Shown: positions 44,369 to 53,679, counted from the first letter of the stretch. The stretch: DNA of 64,000 bases from Cellvibrio fontiphilus_A (GCF_042646205.1 NZ_JBHRTF010000002.1:806001-870000), one strand, 5' to 3'. The notes: generated by a model from the letters alone, not told the origin. Made by a program: numbers and translations.

Positions 44369-46273
44369 ATGTGCGGTTATGCCGGAATGGTTCTAAGTTC
44401 TGCATCAATAAATCTGCTGGCGCCTGAGCTGCTTAAGGCGATGGGTGATAGCATTCGATTGCGCGGGCCTGATGATCAAGGAATCTGGCTGGATGAAAAA
44501 ATCGGCGTGGGTTTGGTGCATCAGCGTCTTGCGATTCAGGATCTCTCGCCCTTGGGGGCGCAGCCAATGCACTCAGTATCCGGTCGCTTCACAATTGCTT
44601 TTAATGGCGAGATATACAATTTCAAACAGCTCAGGACACGTTTGATTGCAGCAGGTTTTCACTTCAAAGGTGGCTCTGATACGGAAGTGATACTGGCGGC
44701 TTTTGAGGCTTGGGGAGTTGATGCTGCGCTAAAAGATTTTGTTGGAATGTTTTCGATTGCCTTGGTTGATCATCAAGAGAATCAACTTTGGTTAATTCGC
44801 GACAGAATGGGCGAGAAACCGCTGTATTACTATCAGGCGAATGGCAATCTCCTGTTTGCATCTGAACTGAAACCACTCATGTTATGCCCGCTCTTCAAAA
44901 AAGAAATAGAGCCCGGTGCAGTGGGTTTGCTCATGCGACACAACTATATTCCTGCGCCCTGGAGTATTTTTAAAAATACTTTCAAGTTGGAGCCGGCGCA
45001 CTATTTACGTTTTAATTTAGCAGAAATAAGTGCAGCGCCGGTAAAAGTAAAATATTGGACGCCTTCACTCACATGGAATAAGGATCTTGATGCTCAAACA
45101 CTGCATCAGCAGCTAGAGCCATTGTTAAGCCAGATTATCTCGGATCAAATGATTTCTGATGCACCTTTGGGAGCATTTTTATCGGGCGGTATAGATTCAT
45201 CAACAATCGTTTCATTAATGCAGAAACAGTCATCGCGGCCGATAAAAACATTTTCGGTTGGTTTTAATGTTCCCGGTTTTAATGAGGCGGAACATGCAAA
45301 AGCGGTAGCAAAACATTTAGCTACTGAGCATAACGAGTTTTATGTTGAGCCTGAGGATGCGTTAAACATTATCGACCTGTTGCCCGATATTTATGATGAG
45401 CCTTTTGCCGATTCGTCACAAATTCCTACCTATATTGTTAGTCAGATGACTCGCCAACAGGTGACAGTTGCTTTATCCGGTGATGGTGGTGATGAACTCT
45501 TTGCTGGTTATAGTCGCTATGCGAGTTATGCACGAAGTTTCTCCTCCCGCAAAGCGGGTTTGGCGAATAACATAATGAATGGATTGCCCACGTCTTTTGT
45601 GGCTCACTTTACCCGTTTACTTAAAGCCAATCAGCGGGAGTTATCACCTGCATTGGTATTGGAAAAAGTGCAGCGTTATAACCTTGGCTTTAATGCCGCA
45701 GATGCGCGTAGCTATTATCAAAATCAGGTTGGTTATTGGCTCAACCCGGAAGCCCATTTGAAATCTGCAACACGTTTGCGTTATGCCCTGGATGACATGC
45801 CACTGCGTGAGGATGCAACCTCAACCTTTCAGTGGTGCGATATTAATTCGTATCTGCCGGATGACATTCTGGTAAAAGTAGATCGCGCTGCAATGGCAAA
45901 TAGTCTGGAAACACGTGTGCCTTTGCTGGATCATCGCTTGGTTGAGCTCTCCTTAACTGTGCCAACGGCGATTAATGTGGTGAGTGGCGTTACCAAACAA
46001 CCTCTGCGTAATATTTTATATCAATATGTTCCGCGCGAACTGGTTGATCGACCAAAACAAGGTTTTGCCGTACCTGTTGGCCATTGGCTTAAAAATGAAT
46101 TGCGTGCATGGGCTGAAGACTTATTGTCAGAACAGGCGTTGCATCAAACCGGTGTTTTTAATAGTTCATTGATTCGTGAAAAATGGTTGGCCCATCTAAA
46201 CACCAGTCATGATTATTCATTTCATTTGTGGTCGGTACTTATGTTCCAGAGTTGGTACAGGAAGTATATGTAA
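44369..46273 (+). CDS. asnB: Asparagine synthase-type glutamine amidotransferase (AsnB family)
   Basis: 634 residues. The N-terminal Ntn glutaminase begins MCGYAG, with Cys2 as nucleophile after Met removal, and has LRGPDDQGIW, AFNGEIYNF and GSDTEVIL. The synthetase domain has the pyrophosphate motif FLSGGIDSS, ALSGDGGDELFAGY and the late VDRAAMANSLETRVPLLDHR block. AsnB-like proteins in polysaccharide loci amidate uronic acids or act in exosortase-associated pathways; true asparagine synthesis is also possible. AAGGAAAT precedes the ATG. The UDP-HexNAc-uronate dehydrogenase at 20089 makes an amidated uronate plausible. Confidence 0.9.
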   Translation: MCGYAGMVLSSASINLLAPELLKAMGDSIRLRGPDDQGIWLDEKIGVGLVHQRLAIQDLSPLGAQPMHSVSGRFTIAFNGEIYNFKQLRTRLIAAGFHFKGGSDTEVILAAFEAWGVDAALKDFVGMFSIALVDHQENQLWLIRDRMGEKPLYYYQANGNLLFASELKPLMLCPLFKKEIEPGAVGLLMRHNYIPAPWSIFKNTFKLEPAHYLRFNLAEISAAPVKVKYWTPSLTWNKDLDAQTLHQQLEPLLSQIISDQMISDAPLGAFLSGGIDSSTIVSLMQKQSSRPIKTFSVGFNVPGFNEAEHAKAVAKHLATEHNEFYVEPEDALNIIDLLPDIYDEPFADSSQIPTYIVSQMTRQQVTVALSGDGGDELFAGYSRYASYARSFSSRKAGLANNIMNGLPTSFVAHFTRLLKANQRELSPALVLEKVQRYNLGFNAADARSYYQNQVGYWLNPEAHLKSATRLRYALDDMPLREDATSTFQWCDINSYLPDDILVKVDRAAMANSLETRVPLLDHRLVELSLTVPTAINVVSGVTKQPLRNILYQYVPRELVDRPKQGFAVPVGHWLKNELRAWAEDLLSEQALHQTGVFNSSLIREKWLAHLNTSHDYSFHLWSVLMFQSWYRKYM

Positions 46274-46275
46274 CC

Positions 46276-48474
46276 ATGGCTATTAAGGTTTCCACAGAAG
46301 TTATTACTGATCAGCTACTGACTGAGATAGCTGATTTGTATGCAGCAGAAAAATATAAACAAGCACTGTGGAAGTGGCAGTTTTGTGCGCGCTTTGGTCG
46401 CGATTCGCAATGTATAGTTGCAAGAGATGGCGAAAAAGTTATCGGCTTTAATGCAACTATGCCTATCGTACTAGTCGATGACTCGGGTGAAAGTATCGAT
46501 GCAATATGGAGCTGTGATTTTATTGTCGCACCGGATTATCGTGGTCAAGGTGTCGGGCAGGCAATCAAGGATGAAATGGCGCGATCATTTACTATGCCTA
46601 TCATGTCTCTCGGAATTAGTAACAGTGCATTCCCGTTATTGCTAAAAAAAGGCTGGCATTCACCCTCGAAATTAGATGTTTGGGATTTGATCCTTCGCCC
46701 TAAAACCCTAAAGCAATGTATTTTATTTTTTTGGGCTAGTATTTGCCGAATTTATCTTTCCGTTACAACAAAATTATCCAGAAGCAAACTTATCGTTAAT
46801 GAATTGGGCTTTTTGCCACAGCAAACTGTAGTGGAGCATTTGTGGAAGTTGCATCGCGCGCAATCTGCAGATGTGGAGGTGCGGCGGGATTATGATTATT
46901 TAAAATGGCGATATCTGGATTGCCCATTCAAAGTGTATCGATTTCTCCATATTGGCTCTGCAGCTGAAGGCGCTTTGGCGCTGGTGGTGTTTAGAATTAC
47001 CCCGGGAGGTTCTGTTGAAATCATTGATTTTATTGGAGTCAAAAGTACCTCTTTGGTGTCAGCGGTTTGTGCTTATCTACTAAAAAACTATCCTGCTGTT
47101 TTGGCAATACACTGGAACACCTCTGTCTCTTGTTTGCGCCCGGGTTTTATCGCAAACGGATTTGTGAAAAAAAGCTACGGCTCTCGCTTTGCTACTCTAT
47201 CACCTTACCGTCAGCAGCAATGGGGGTTGGTAGCCGGTGATTCTGATGGCGATTTTCTTCGTGTCGCTAAAGAAGAGTTTACTGCCGGTTCTGCGTCTGC
47301 TGAGTTGCAGATGCTCAGATCCAGATCAACGCTGACTATTAATCTGCTCGGAAAACCGGTTTATTCTTGCCCGGAAGGATTTCTTTACCGGGAGCTTTCA
47401 GGGCAAGAGTTTGAGAGTATGGAGTCAATATGGATGTTGCTCTTGAGTAAATCTGATGCCAATCCGTTATTTATGGGGTGGCAGTGGATGATAGCTTGGT
47501 GGAATCAGTGGGGGCTTCATTTGCAACTGGAGCTTAATCTGATTTTGATATTCGATAAGGACTCTCTAGTCGGAATCCTTCCTTTATATCGCTATAAAAA
47601 AAACCTGATGGTGCATTATCAGTTTATCGGAAATGCTTGGGGGCTTGCACCAACGGTTCGCTCAGAATACATATCGCCTATTTTTGATCGACAAAAATCT
47701 GTCTCACTGTACAAAAGTTTGACGTGCTTTATTTCAACTCGCGCACCAAATTCTACGTTTGTATTTCCCGATACGACAGGAAATTACATGCCCGGCCTAA
47801 GCTCTTGGCAACATCGTATGGATGCAGGTTATAAAGTTGATGTTACGGGTAGTTTTGATAGCTATGTAGATTCCCTTGGGCGAATGACTAGGCTGAAAGC
47901 GTTTAACCGGCGCACCTATCTTTTGGAACATTATTCCAAGGTGGAGTTTGTTGAGTTGGATCAATCTGCTAAACACTTGGAAGAATTCTTTACTAATTTA
48001 AACTCGTTTCATCTTTTGCGTTGGGGTAAGCCTTGTTTTTCCCTGCGGGCGGTTGAGTTCCATAAACAATTATTATCTTCATCGAATATTACAGGGTTAC
48101 TCTCTTATCTAAGGGTAAATAATCGCATAGTCTCTGCTTCCTATAATATTCAAGTGGCCGATGTTATTTACAATATCCAGTCAGGTTATCTCGAAGAATT
48201 TGACAAAAAGATTTCTTTGGGGACTTTGCACATGGGTTGGGTTATTGAATCTGCGTTTGGAAAAAAGGACGTGAATTACTTTGATTTTCTGGCGGGCTTT
48301 GGTCGTGCAGAAGATTACAAACGCCACTATCGTGGATCATCCGTTGAATTTTTCACGCTGCAATATTTTTCATCCAGCATAGTTGCTGCTGTTCATTTTT
48401 CCTATTTCATTATGAAATCCAAGCTCAGAAAGCTGATTGCTAAGGTGAGGCATTCTGTTGGAGGGGTACAGTGA
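46276..48474 (+). CDS. Two-domain GNAT protein: N-terminal GNAT plus C-terminal BioF2/FemAB-like acyltransferase
   Basis: 732 residues. The first ~170 form a GNAT acetyltransferase with the acetyl-CoA loop FIVAPDYRGQGVGQAI. A middle part (roughly 200-360) continues with GNAT-like strands. The C-terminal ~330 residues match the BioF2-like (CelD/FemAB-related) GNAT family, with YNIQSGYLEEFDKKISLGTLH and FLAGFGRAEDYKRHY. FemAB-related proteins are regular partners in exosortase A loci. The frame opens at 46228 inside asnB, but ATG 46276, two bases after the asnB stop with AGGAAG upstream, is the likely start. It may N- or O-acylate amino sugars of the repeat unit. Confidence 0.8.
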   Translation: MAIKVSTEVITDQLLTEIADLYAAEKYKQALWKWQFCARFGRDSQCIVARDGEKVIGFNATMPIVLVDDSGESIDAIWSCDFIVAPDYRGQGVGQAIKDEMARSFTMPIMSLGISNSAFPLLLKKGWHSPSKLDVWDLILRPKTLKQCILFFWASICRIYLSVTTKLSRSKLIVNELGFLPQQTVVEHLWKLHRAQSADVEVRRDYDYLKWRYLDCPFKVYRFLHIGSAAEGALALVVFRITPGGSVEIIDFIGVKSTSLVSAVCAYLLKNYPAVLAIHWNTSVSCLRPGFIANGFVKKSYGSRFATLSPYRQQQWGLVAGDSDGDFLRVAKEEFTAGSASAELQMLRSRSTLTINLLGKPVYSCPEGFLYRELSGQEFESMESIWMLLLSKSDANPLFMGWQWMIAWWNQWGLHLQLELNLILIFDKDSLVGILPLYRYKKNLMVHYQFIGNAWGLAPTVRSEYISPIFDRQKSVSLYKSLTCFISTRAPNSTFVFPDTTGNYMPGLSSWQHRMDAGYKVDVTGSFDSYVDSLGRMTRLKAFNRRTYLLEHYSKVEFVELDQSAKHLEEFFTNLNSFHLLRWGKPCFSLRAVEFHKQLLSSSNITGLLSYLRVNNRIVSASYNIQVADVIYNIQSGYLEEFDKKISLGTLHMGWVIESAFGKKDVNYFDFLAGFGRAEDYKRHYRGSSVEFFTLQYFSSSIVAAVHFSYFIMKSKLRKLIAKVRHSVGGVQ

Positions 48475-49478
48475 AGTTTGAAATTTATTATTCGCGCGCT
48501 GGCTTTGGGCTTTCAAAAGATGCAAAGATCTTAAGTGAGGCGCTCACTTCTTTGGGGCATAGCCCTTCGGTAAGTGAGTTGCCAAAAGCTGGAGAAGGTT
48601 TTGGTGGGAAATTTAACGAGAAGTTGCAGTCAGTATTTGTGCTATTGGGCGTTCTATTTTTTTATCGAAGATTACAGCGATTAATTTTTGGAAAGCCAAC
48701 TGTTGTTGCTGTACATCTGGAGAAAATATTTTACTGGAAGCTGTTTTTGCATAGACATCAGATATTGATTCCAAATCAGGAGTGGTTCAATCCAAAGCAG
48801 TATTCGCTGTTATCTTTTATCGATGGTGTTTGGGCAAAGACTTCTTTTGCTGCAACTATATTTTCTGAATTTAAAACCAATGTTGAAAAGATCGGTTTTA
48901 GTTCCAGTGTTGAGCCTACCTGCATCCAAAAAAAAGGCAGGGATTATTTTTTTTCCAGAGTAGGAATGAGCCGATTTCGTGGTGCTGAGGTGCTGGTGAG
49001 TTTATGGCGGCGCCACCCTGAGTGGCCAGTATTGAAGCTGGTTATCGACAAATCATGTAGGCCCTTGAATCCGCCAATAAATGTAGAATACCTCGACATT
49101 TTTTTGAATTATGAAGATTATGTTGCTTGCTCTAATACAGCGCTGTTTCATATATACGCGACAGAAACAGAAGGATTTGGGCACTCTATTGTCGAGGCCA
49201 TGGGGAGTGGAGCAGTAGTGTTGGTAACTGATGCCCCTCCCATGAATGAAATTGCTAATTCAACTTGCGCACTAATGATTGGTGCGTCTTATGTAGGGCA
49301 GAAATGGTTTTCCCCTAGATTTTCCGTCGATCCAGCTGCACTGGAGGCGGCTGTCAATAAGGCCTTGAAAATGAACAGCGAAGAAATCCAGAAAATTGTT
49401 GATAATGCCATGCTGCGTCCAAATAGTTTAAAACAAGATTTCTATTCCAGTTTGGCTACTGCCATTAATAAACTTTAA
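48471..49478 (+). CDS. Putative GT-B glycosyltransferase
   Basis: 335 residues. The C-terminal donor domain has HIYATETEGFGHSIVEAMGSG and TDAPPMNEI, a fair EX7E-type GT4 signature. The N-terminal half (FEIYYSRAGFGLSKDAKIL, HRHQILIPNQEWFNP) is divergent and I cannot place it in a named subfamily. The GTG start overlaps the preceding stop by four bases. The gene is rather AT-rich. A transferase role is likely; substrate unknown. Confidence 0.75.
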   Translation: MKFEIYYSRAGFGLSKDAKILSEALTSLGHSPSVSELPKAGEGFGGKFNEKLQSVFVLLGVLFFYRRLQRLIFGKPTVVAVHLEKIFYWKLFLHRHQILIPNQEWFNPKQYSLLSFIDGVWAKTSFAATIFSEFKTNVEKIGFSSSVEPTCIQKKGRDYFFSRVGMSRFRGAEVLVSLWRRHPEWPVLKLVIDKSCRPLNPPINVEYLDIFLNYEDYVACSNTALFHIYATETEGFGHSIVEAMGSGAVVLVTDAPPMNEIANSTCALMIGASYVGQKWFSPRFSVDPAALEAAVNKALKMNSEEIQKIVDNAMLRPNSLKQDFYSSLATAINKL

Positions 49479-49518
49479 TCGCTGCGTTCTGGCGGCACAC
49501 TTGCTTACGGATGATATT

Positions 49519-50385
49519 ATGCTCGTTACTATTATTACACCTACCTATAATCGCGAAGCCTTCCTTCCTGCCGCAATCGAGAGCGTACTTGCACAAACCT
49601 ATAAAGATTTTGAATTTATTATTGTTGATGATGGATCAGAAGATAACAGCCGCAAATTGATTGAATCTTATGCGGAGAAAGATTCCAGAATTAAATATTT
49701 ATACCAGGAAAACCAGCGGCAAAGTGTTGCGCGTAATTACGCATTGTCTGTTGCTAAAGGTGATTTTATTTGTTTTTTGGATTCAGATAATTATTGGCCC
49801 AATGATAAATTAGAAAAATCACTCAAGGCGTTTGCGGATCATCCTGATGCAGATATTGTGTATGGCGATTGCATAACTATCGATGAACAGGGTAATGAGC
49901 TGCATCGTAATAATATGCGTCGTTATTCAGGCCGTATTGCCGGGCTTCTCTTGAAAGATAACTTTATCAGTATGAATACCACTATGACTCGGCGGAAATG
50001 TTTCGATGAGATGGGCGGGATGAGCGGTAAACGCAGGGTGGCAGACGATTATGATCTGTGGTTAAAGTTTTCTGCGCGCTATACATTTCAATATATCCCC
50101 GAGTTCCTAGCTTATTATCGAGTGATGGAAAACCAAATTTCCACCAATAAAAAACTACGTTTTGAAACTAACGAAAGCATTATTCAGGATTTTCTCGCGG
50201 CCTATCCGAATGCAGTTACTGCGCAGGAGAAAAAGGTGGGGCTATGTGCTTTTTACACTCGAAAAGCCAGACATTATGCTGCAAGCGATAAGCGTGAGTC
50301 CTATGCGGCTATACGCAAGGCATTGGCTATCAGCCCTTTCAGTCAGGGAGTATGGCGAGCATTAATTAAAATCTTGATATCTTAA
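49519..50385 (+). CDS. GT2-family glycosyltransferase
   Basis: 288 residues. Complete GT-A motifs: VTIITPTYNREAFLPAAIES, FIIVDDGSEDNSRK, CFLDSDNYWPNDKLE (DxD), and RRVADDYDLWLKFS as the acceptor block. ATG 49519 is preferred to an upstream TTG (49501) because it begins right at the first beta strand. It is the last gene of the + strand operon and is followed by a strong bidirectional terminator. Confidence 0.88.
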   Translation: MLVTIITPTYNREAFLPAAIESVLAQTYKDFEFIIVDDGSEDNSRKLIESYAEKDSRIKYLYQENQRQSVARNYALSVAKGDFICFLDSDNYWPNDKLEKSLKAFADHPDADIVYGDCITIDEQGNELHRNNMRRYSGRIAGLLLKDNFISMNTTMTRRKCFDEMGGMSGKRRVADDYDLWLKFSARYTFQYIPEFLAYYRVMENQISTNKKLRFETNESIIQDFLAAYPNAVTAQEKKVGLCAFYTRKARHYAASDKRESYAAIRKALAISPFSQGVWRALIKILIS

Positions 50386-50394
50386 AAATCACAG

Positions 50395-50430
50395 GCATAA
50401 AAAACCCGGCATTGCCGGGCTTTTTTATGC
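50395..50430. terminator. Strong bidirectional rho-independent terminator
   Basis: GCATAAAAAACCCGGCA / TGCCGGGCTTTTTTATGC, a GC-rich stem with A and T runs on either side, placed between the convergent GT2 and PEP-CTERM genes. It can end transcripts from both directions and marks the right end of the exopolysaccharide operon. Confidence 0.95.
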
Positions 50431-50444
50431 AGAGCTTAATTAGA

Positions 50445-51137
50445 TTAAGCCTTCAAGCGACGAGCGCCGAACAAACCAAGTAAACCCATGCTCATCAAGA
50501 GCAGAGTGGTTGGTTCTGGTACATCAGTAACGCGAACACCAATCAACAAATCGTCATGGTTATCGTCGTCGCCAGCGTTAGGGCCGGTATCGTCCAAGAA
50601 CAAGATGGCATCGTAATTGCCAGCATGAGCAGCTTTTGCGTTAGGGCCTTGACCGCTGAAATAAGCATTGAGGGCTACGGCAAAAGAATAAACGCGGTTA
50701 TTAGTACCAAGAGTTGAGCCTTGGGCGTTGGTAACGCTCAAATTGTGACCTGGCAATATTGCAGTTGGCGGTACAATACTGGTGAACAAGAAGTCAAACA
50801 GGGCGTCTTTTTCTACGTAGGTAGTAATAGTGCCTTTGTTGGTCTTGCTCAGGCCTGCTTCTGCATCACCAGGAACTGAAAAAGTATTTTCCCAGCTAGA
50901 TTCTTGGCCCAAGAAATAATAAGTAACAGCCAATTTAGCGTTAGCTTTCAGGCTACCAGCGATGGTGTAACTGCTTGGCGTTACATAGCCTGGGGTAGTG
51001 AAGTTGTTGTTGGCGTAGGCTGCAATATTAGGTGCATAAGCACTGCTACCGCTGTCTACTACTGAGATCAAGCCTGCGCTTGCACTGATTGAGCTGAGCG
51101 CGAGTACCGCTGCTGCTGCCAGTTTGATGAGTTTCAT
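50445..51137 (-). CDS. PEP-CTERM sorting-domain secreted protein
   Basis: 230 residues. The signal peptide ends at SISASA. The C-terminal 25 residues (206-230) are a textbook PEP-CTERM tag: VPEPTTLLL, a hydrophobic helix, then GARRLKA. It should be exported by Sec, cut by exosortase A (30156-31595), and linked to the cell surface or polymer. The body is rich in Ser, Asn, Ala and Thr, and an Asp-rich stretch (TGPNAGDDDNHDD) before the tag could bind calcium. Body function is unknown. It has AAAGGA eight bases before the ATG and a sigma-54 promoter upstream. It is the only PEP-CTERM substrate found in the window. Confidence 0.95.
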   Translation of the reverse strand: MKLIKLAAAAVLALSSISASAGLISVVDSGSSAYAPNIAAYANNNFTTPGYVTPSSYTIAGSLKANAKLAVTYYFLGQESSWENTFSVPGDAEAGLSKTNKGTITTYVEKDALFDFLFTSIVPPTAILPGHNLSVTNAQGSTLGTNNRVYSFAVALNAYFSGQGPNAKAAHAGNYDAILFLDDTGPNAGDDDNHDDLLIGVRVTDVPEPTTLLLMSMGLLGLFGARRLKA

Positions 51138-51200
51138 ATGTTTCGTCCTTTAATGTGTTGCAATGAGTGAGTTAAAAATAGCCTAAGCTCCGTATGTGAA

Positions 51201-51216
51201 AGCATTATTTGGGCCA
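51201..51216 (-). promoter_or_regulatory. Sigma-54 (-24/-12) promoter of the PEP-CTERM gene
   Basis: On the - strand the sequence reads TGGCCC-AAATA-ATGCT, matching the consensus TGGCAC-N5-TTGCA with exact GG-to-GC spacing and two mismatches. Transcription would start near 51190, about 53 bases before the ATG. The sigma-54 activator PrsR is encoded about 2.5 kb away at 53680-55077. Confidence 0.78.
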
Positions 51217-51305
51217 CTTTAATAAATAATATAAAAAACAATGAGTTATGTGTTTTTTGCACTTTGCCAAACTGTACCCTGTAAATTTTCCCGACTGCTT
51301 GCGGC

Positions 51306-52349
51306 TCAGGTTTTCTGGTTTCTAATCGGCATGCTCACTAGCCTTTCCAATCGGCTAAACAGGCTTTGCATACATCCTTTAAATACTCTTGAACCGCCTG
51401 GCTCCAAGTAGCGAAATACTAGATAAGAGAGGCATAGCATCATGGTTGTAGTTATTACTATTGCTGCGCTCGGGGGGACAAGTTTGCTTAGCTCGCCGAT
51501 GATCAATTTCCCTGCATGATTGTGTAATAAATAGAGTGGATAGGTGATTCCGCCGAGTGTCGCGTATATGGCTAGAGGTTTTAAGGTAACTTTTTCCAGC
51601 GCAATCAGCAGGAATACTACGTGGAAAGAAATGACTATTAGGCCAGCAATAAGGCTTTGCCCTATGTCGCTGTTTGGCATAAACCCCTGTGCTTGGTTGA
51701 AGCTCTGCACAATGCAAAGCAGGCTGGAGATTACCAAAGTCAGGTTGGTAATAGCTGTGTGTTTTTTGTCCCAAATTAAATAAAGACAGATGCCAGAGAT
51801 GAAATAACAAGAATAGCCCGGGTTTATAAACCAACCCATTTTGGAGGGTTGGCCCAATGTCAGGTTGCTCACAGTGAGAATCAGCCAAAATGGCAGCCAA
51901 ATGTTGTAGCGATGAAAGCTTTTTAACAGCATGAGCAGAAAGATGCAGGCATAGAATTTCAGCTCTACCTGTAGCGTCCAATAGACCCCATCGATATTTT
52001 TTACGCCCAGGTAATCATTCAGCATGGTGAGGTTAACCAATATGTCGCTGATTGAGGGTGGTGAATCGCTGAGTGTGTAACTGATACCCGCCGTAAATAA
52101 CACGCCGATCCAGAAGGCAGGGTAAAGGCGTGCTCCACGTGATATGAGAAACGTGATAGGGCTGCGCCTTTCTGCAGAAGCTGCAATGACGAAACCACTG
52201 ATCATAAAAAACAGGGGTACCCCGAGATATCCGTATTGGGCGATAGCTGCTAATGCCGGGTAGGAGGGGTTGGGTTCGGCAAGGTAGTGATAAAACACTA
52301 CCGCCAGTGCTGCAATAAACCGCAGCAAATCGAGCGCCTGTAATCTCAT
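51306..52349 (-). CDS. Acyltransferase-3 family membrane protein
   Basis: 347 residues with about ten membrane segments. The opening LQALDLLRFIAALAVVFYHY holds the family's catalytic His, and GYLGVPLFFMISGFVI and RGARLYPAFWIGV are the other core blocks. Unlike the enzyme at 7211 there is no SGNH domain, so it may use the acyl carrier differently or act with a partner. It probably O-acetylates the exopolysaccharide or another surface glycan. AAGGA lies six bases before the ATG. Confidence 0.88.
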   Translation of the reverse strand: MRLQALDLLRFIAALAVVFYHYLAEPNPSYPALAAIAQYGYLGVPLFFMISGFVIAASAERRSPITFLISRGARLYPAFWIGVLFTAGISYTLSDSPPSISDILVNLTMLNDYLGVKNIDGVYWTLQVELKFYACIFLLMLLKSFHRYNIWLPFWLILTVSNLTLGQPSKMGWFINPGYSCYFISGICLYLIWDKKHTAITNLTLVISSLLCIVQSFNQAQGFMPNSDIGQSLIAGLIVISFHVVFLLIALEKVTLKPLAIYATLGGITYPLYLLHNHAGKLIIGELSKLVPPSAAIVITTTMMLCLSYLVFRYLEPGGSRVFKGCMQSLFSRLERLVSMPIRNQKT

Positions 52350-52417
52350 AGTGGTTCCTTGAGTTATTGAGGCGCTGATTATCTATTATGTTGAGCCGGG
52401 TCTACCAGTTGTGCTTT

Positions 52418-53458
52418 TTACTTGGGAGTCAGTTGTATAAAGCGACTGTATAGCCCATTGGTGTCAATCGCAGCGATCAGAACGATTGTGTTGCTAGTGA
52501 AGTCTGGGCGCACTAACTGGGTTGTGGTGTTGCTGCTAATTATTTCGCTGATGTAACTGCTGCTATTGGAAGGTTTATAGCGAATCTCATAACCGCTGAT
52601 TTCCTCCAGTTCAAGATAAGTTCCATTTTCACGTTGTGACGGGATATTCCATGTCACCCTCAGATTGCCATTAGCGGCAACTGAACTGTTGCTTGCTGAC
52701 GACGGTGCTCCGCTAGAACTACTTGAGCCGGACGAGCTGCTTGGTTGGATGCTGCTTGAAGCACTGGTTGTCGCCAATGAGCTAGAGGTAAGGCTAGTAG
52801 AGGACTGGCTTTTGCTTGATTGGGCACTGCTTTTGGATGAGCTTGCGATGCTGCCAGACGCAGTGGTTTTGACTATCAGCGAATTAGAAAAATTTGACCT
52901 GTTGCCGACTATATCAATAGCCCTGACGGTGTAGGTGTAGTAAGTGTTTGCTTTGAGATTGGTATCCTCAAATTCCAGATTGCTGGCGGTAGTTGTGCTG
53001 ATTGCAATGCCATCACGACGAATTTCATAGCGGGAAAGCCCCACATCATCCGTTGATGCATCCCAGCTTAAAAGGGCATTGTGGGCAGTCACTGCTAACA
53101 AACGCAGAGCTTTTGGGGTGCTGGGAGGCAGGTCTGTAGAATTTGAATCGTCCTCTGGAAAAGCGCTGTCATCAGGAAATTCACCGTTGGCAGTGCTACT
53201 AATAGCGATGCTGGACGACATGGCGGTACTTGAGCGAATCGAGGAGGCTGCACGACTGGACGAGGATTTGCTGGTGCTCGATGGTGACGCAGAGGGTGAG
53301 GTGGTGACAATCGGTGTTGAGCTGGCCGCAGCGATGGGCTGGCTGCTGGCGGAGCCTTGTGCCTCGGTTCCACCACCGCCACAGGCGCTCAATAGAAGGC
53401 TGAGAGATATTGCGAGTAAACTCCGGTCCAATCGATGTGTTACGTAGCCAAATATCAT
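52418..53458 (-). CDS. Lipoprotein with poly-serine linkers and fibronectin-III-like domains
   Basis: 346 residues. A lipoprotein signal (SLSLLLSACGGGG) is followed by a Ser/Thr-rich linker of about 80 residues, a fibronectin-III-like domain (ALLSWDASTDDVGLSRYEIRRDG ... YTYTVRAIDIVGN, split here for length), a second Ser-rich linker, and a second Fn3-like domain (LRVTWNIPSQ, GYEIRYKPS). Poly-serine linkers of this kind are characteristic of Cellvibrio and Saccharophagus surface proteins and plant-wall enzymes. No catalytic domain is seen. I chose ATG 53458 over 53512 because it begins the signal region and has GGAAA upstream. Role unknown, probably surface binding. Confidence 0.8.
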   Translation of the reverse strand: MIFGYVTHRLDRSLLAISLSLLLSACGGGGTEAQGSASSQPIAAASSTPIVTTSPSASPSSTSKSSSSRAASSIRSSTAMSSSIAISSTANGEFPDDSAFPEDDSNSTDLPPSTPKALRLLAVTAHNALLSWDASTDDVGLSRYEIRRDGIAISTTTASNLEFEDTNLKANTYYTYTVRAIDIVGNRSNFSNSLIVKTTASGSIASSSKSSAQSSKSQSSTSLTSSSLATTSASSSIQPSSSSGSSSSSGAPSSASNSSVAANGNLRVTWNIPSQRENGTYLELEEISGYEIRYKPSNSSSYISEIISSNTTTQLVRPDFTSNTIVLIAAIDTNGLYSRFIQLTPK

Positions 53459-53621
53459 TCTAATTTCCAAAAATATCCTGGATATGGGCGCATGGTTCAA
53501 GCGTCTGATCATGCGGTAGGCGAAGCATTAGATTTAGCAGCAAGCAGTGGGGGGCACTGCGTTGGCTGCGCATTTTTTTTCATTAAGCGAAACGGTTGGG
53601 GCATTTTGTGATAACTGGCTC

Positions 53622-53649
53622 GTTATAGTGAGTTTTTTTATATGTCCAA
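53622..53649 (-). promoter_or_regulatory. Possible sigma-70 promoter for the poly-serine lipoprotein
   Basis: On the - strand: TTGGAC, 16-base spacer, TATAAC, about 165 bases before the ATG at 53458. The match is reasonable but unsupported by other evidence. Confidence 0.35.
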
Positions 53650-53679
53650 TTGTTATATCTGGTTTATGCGCCGCGCGAC

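Noticed and set aside
53552..53567. Sigma-54-like sequence GGGCAC-N5-TGGCT on the + strand
   Set aside because: Spacing fits, but no + strand gene follows; prsR and its neighbours run the other way, so it is probably chance.
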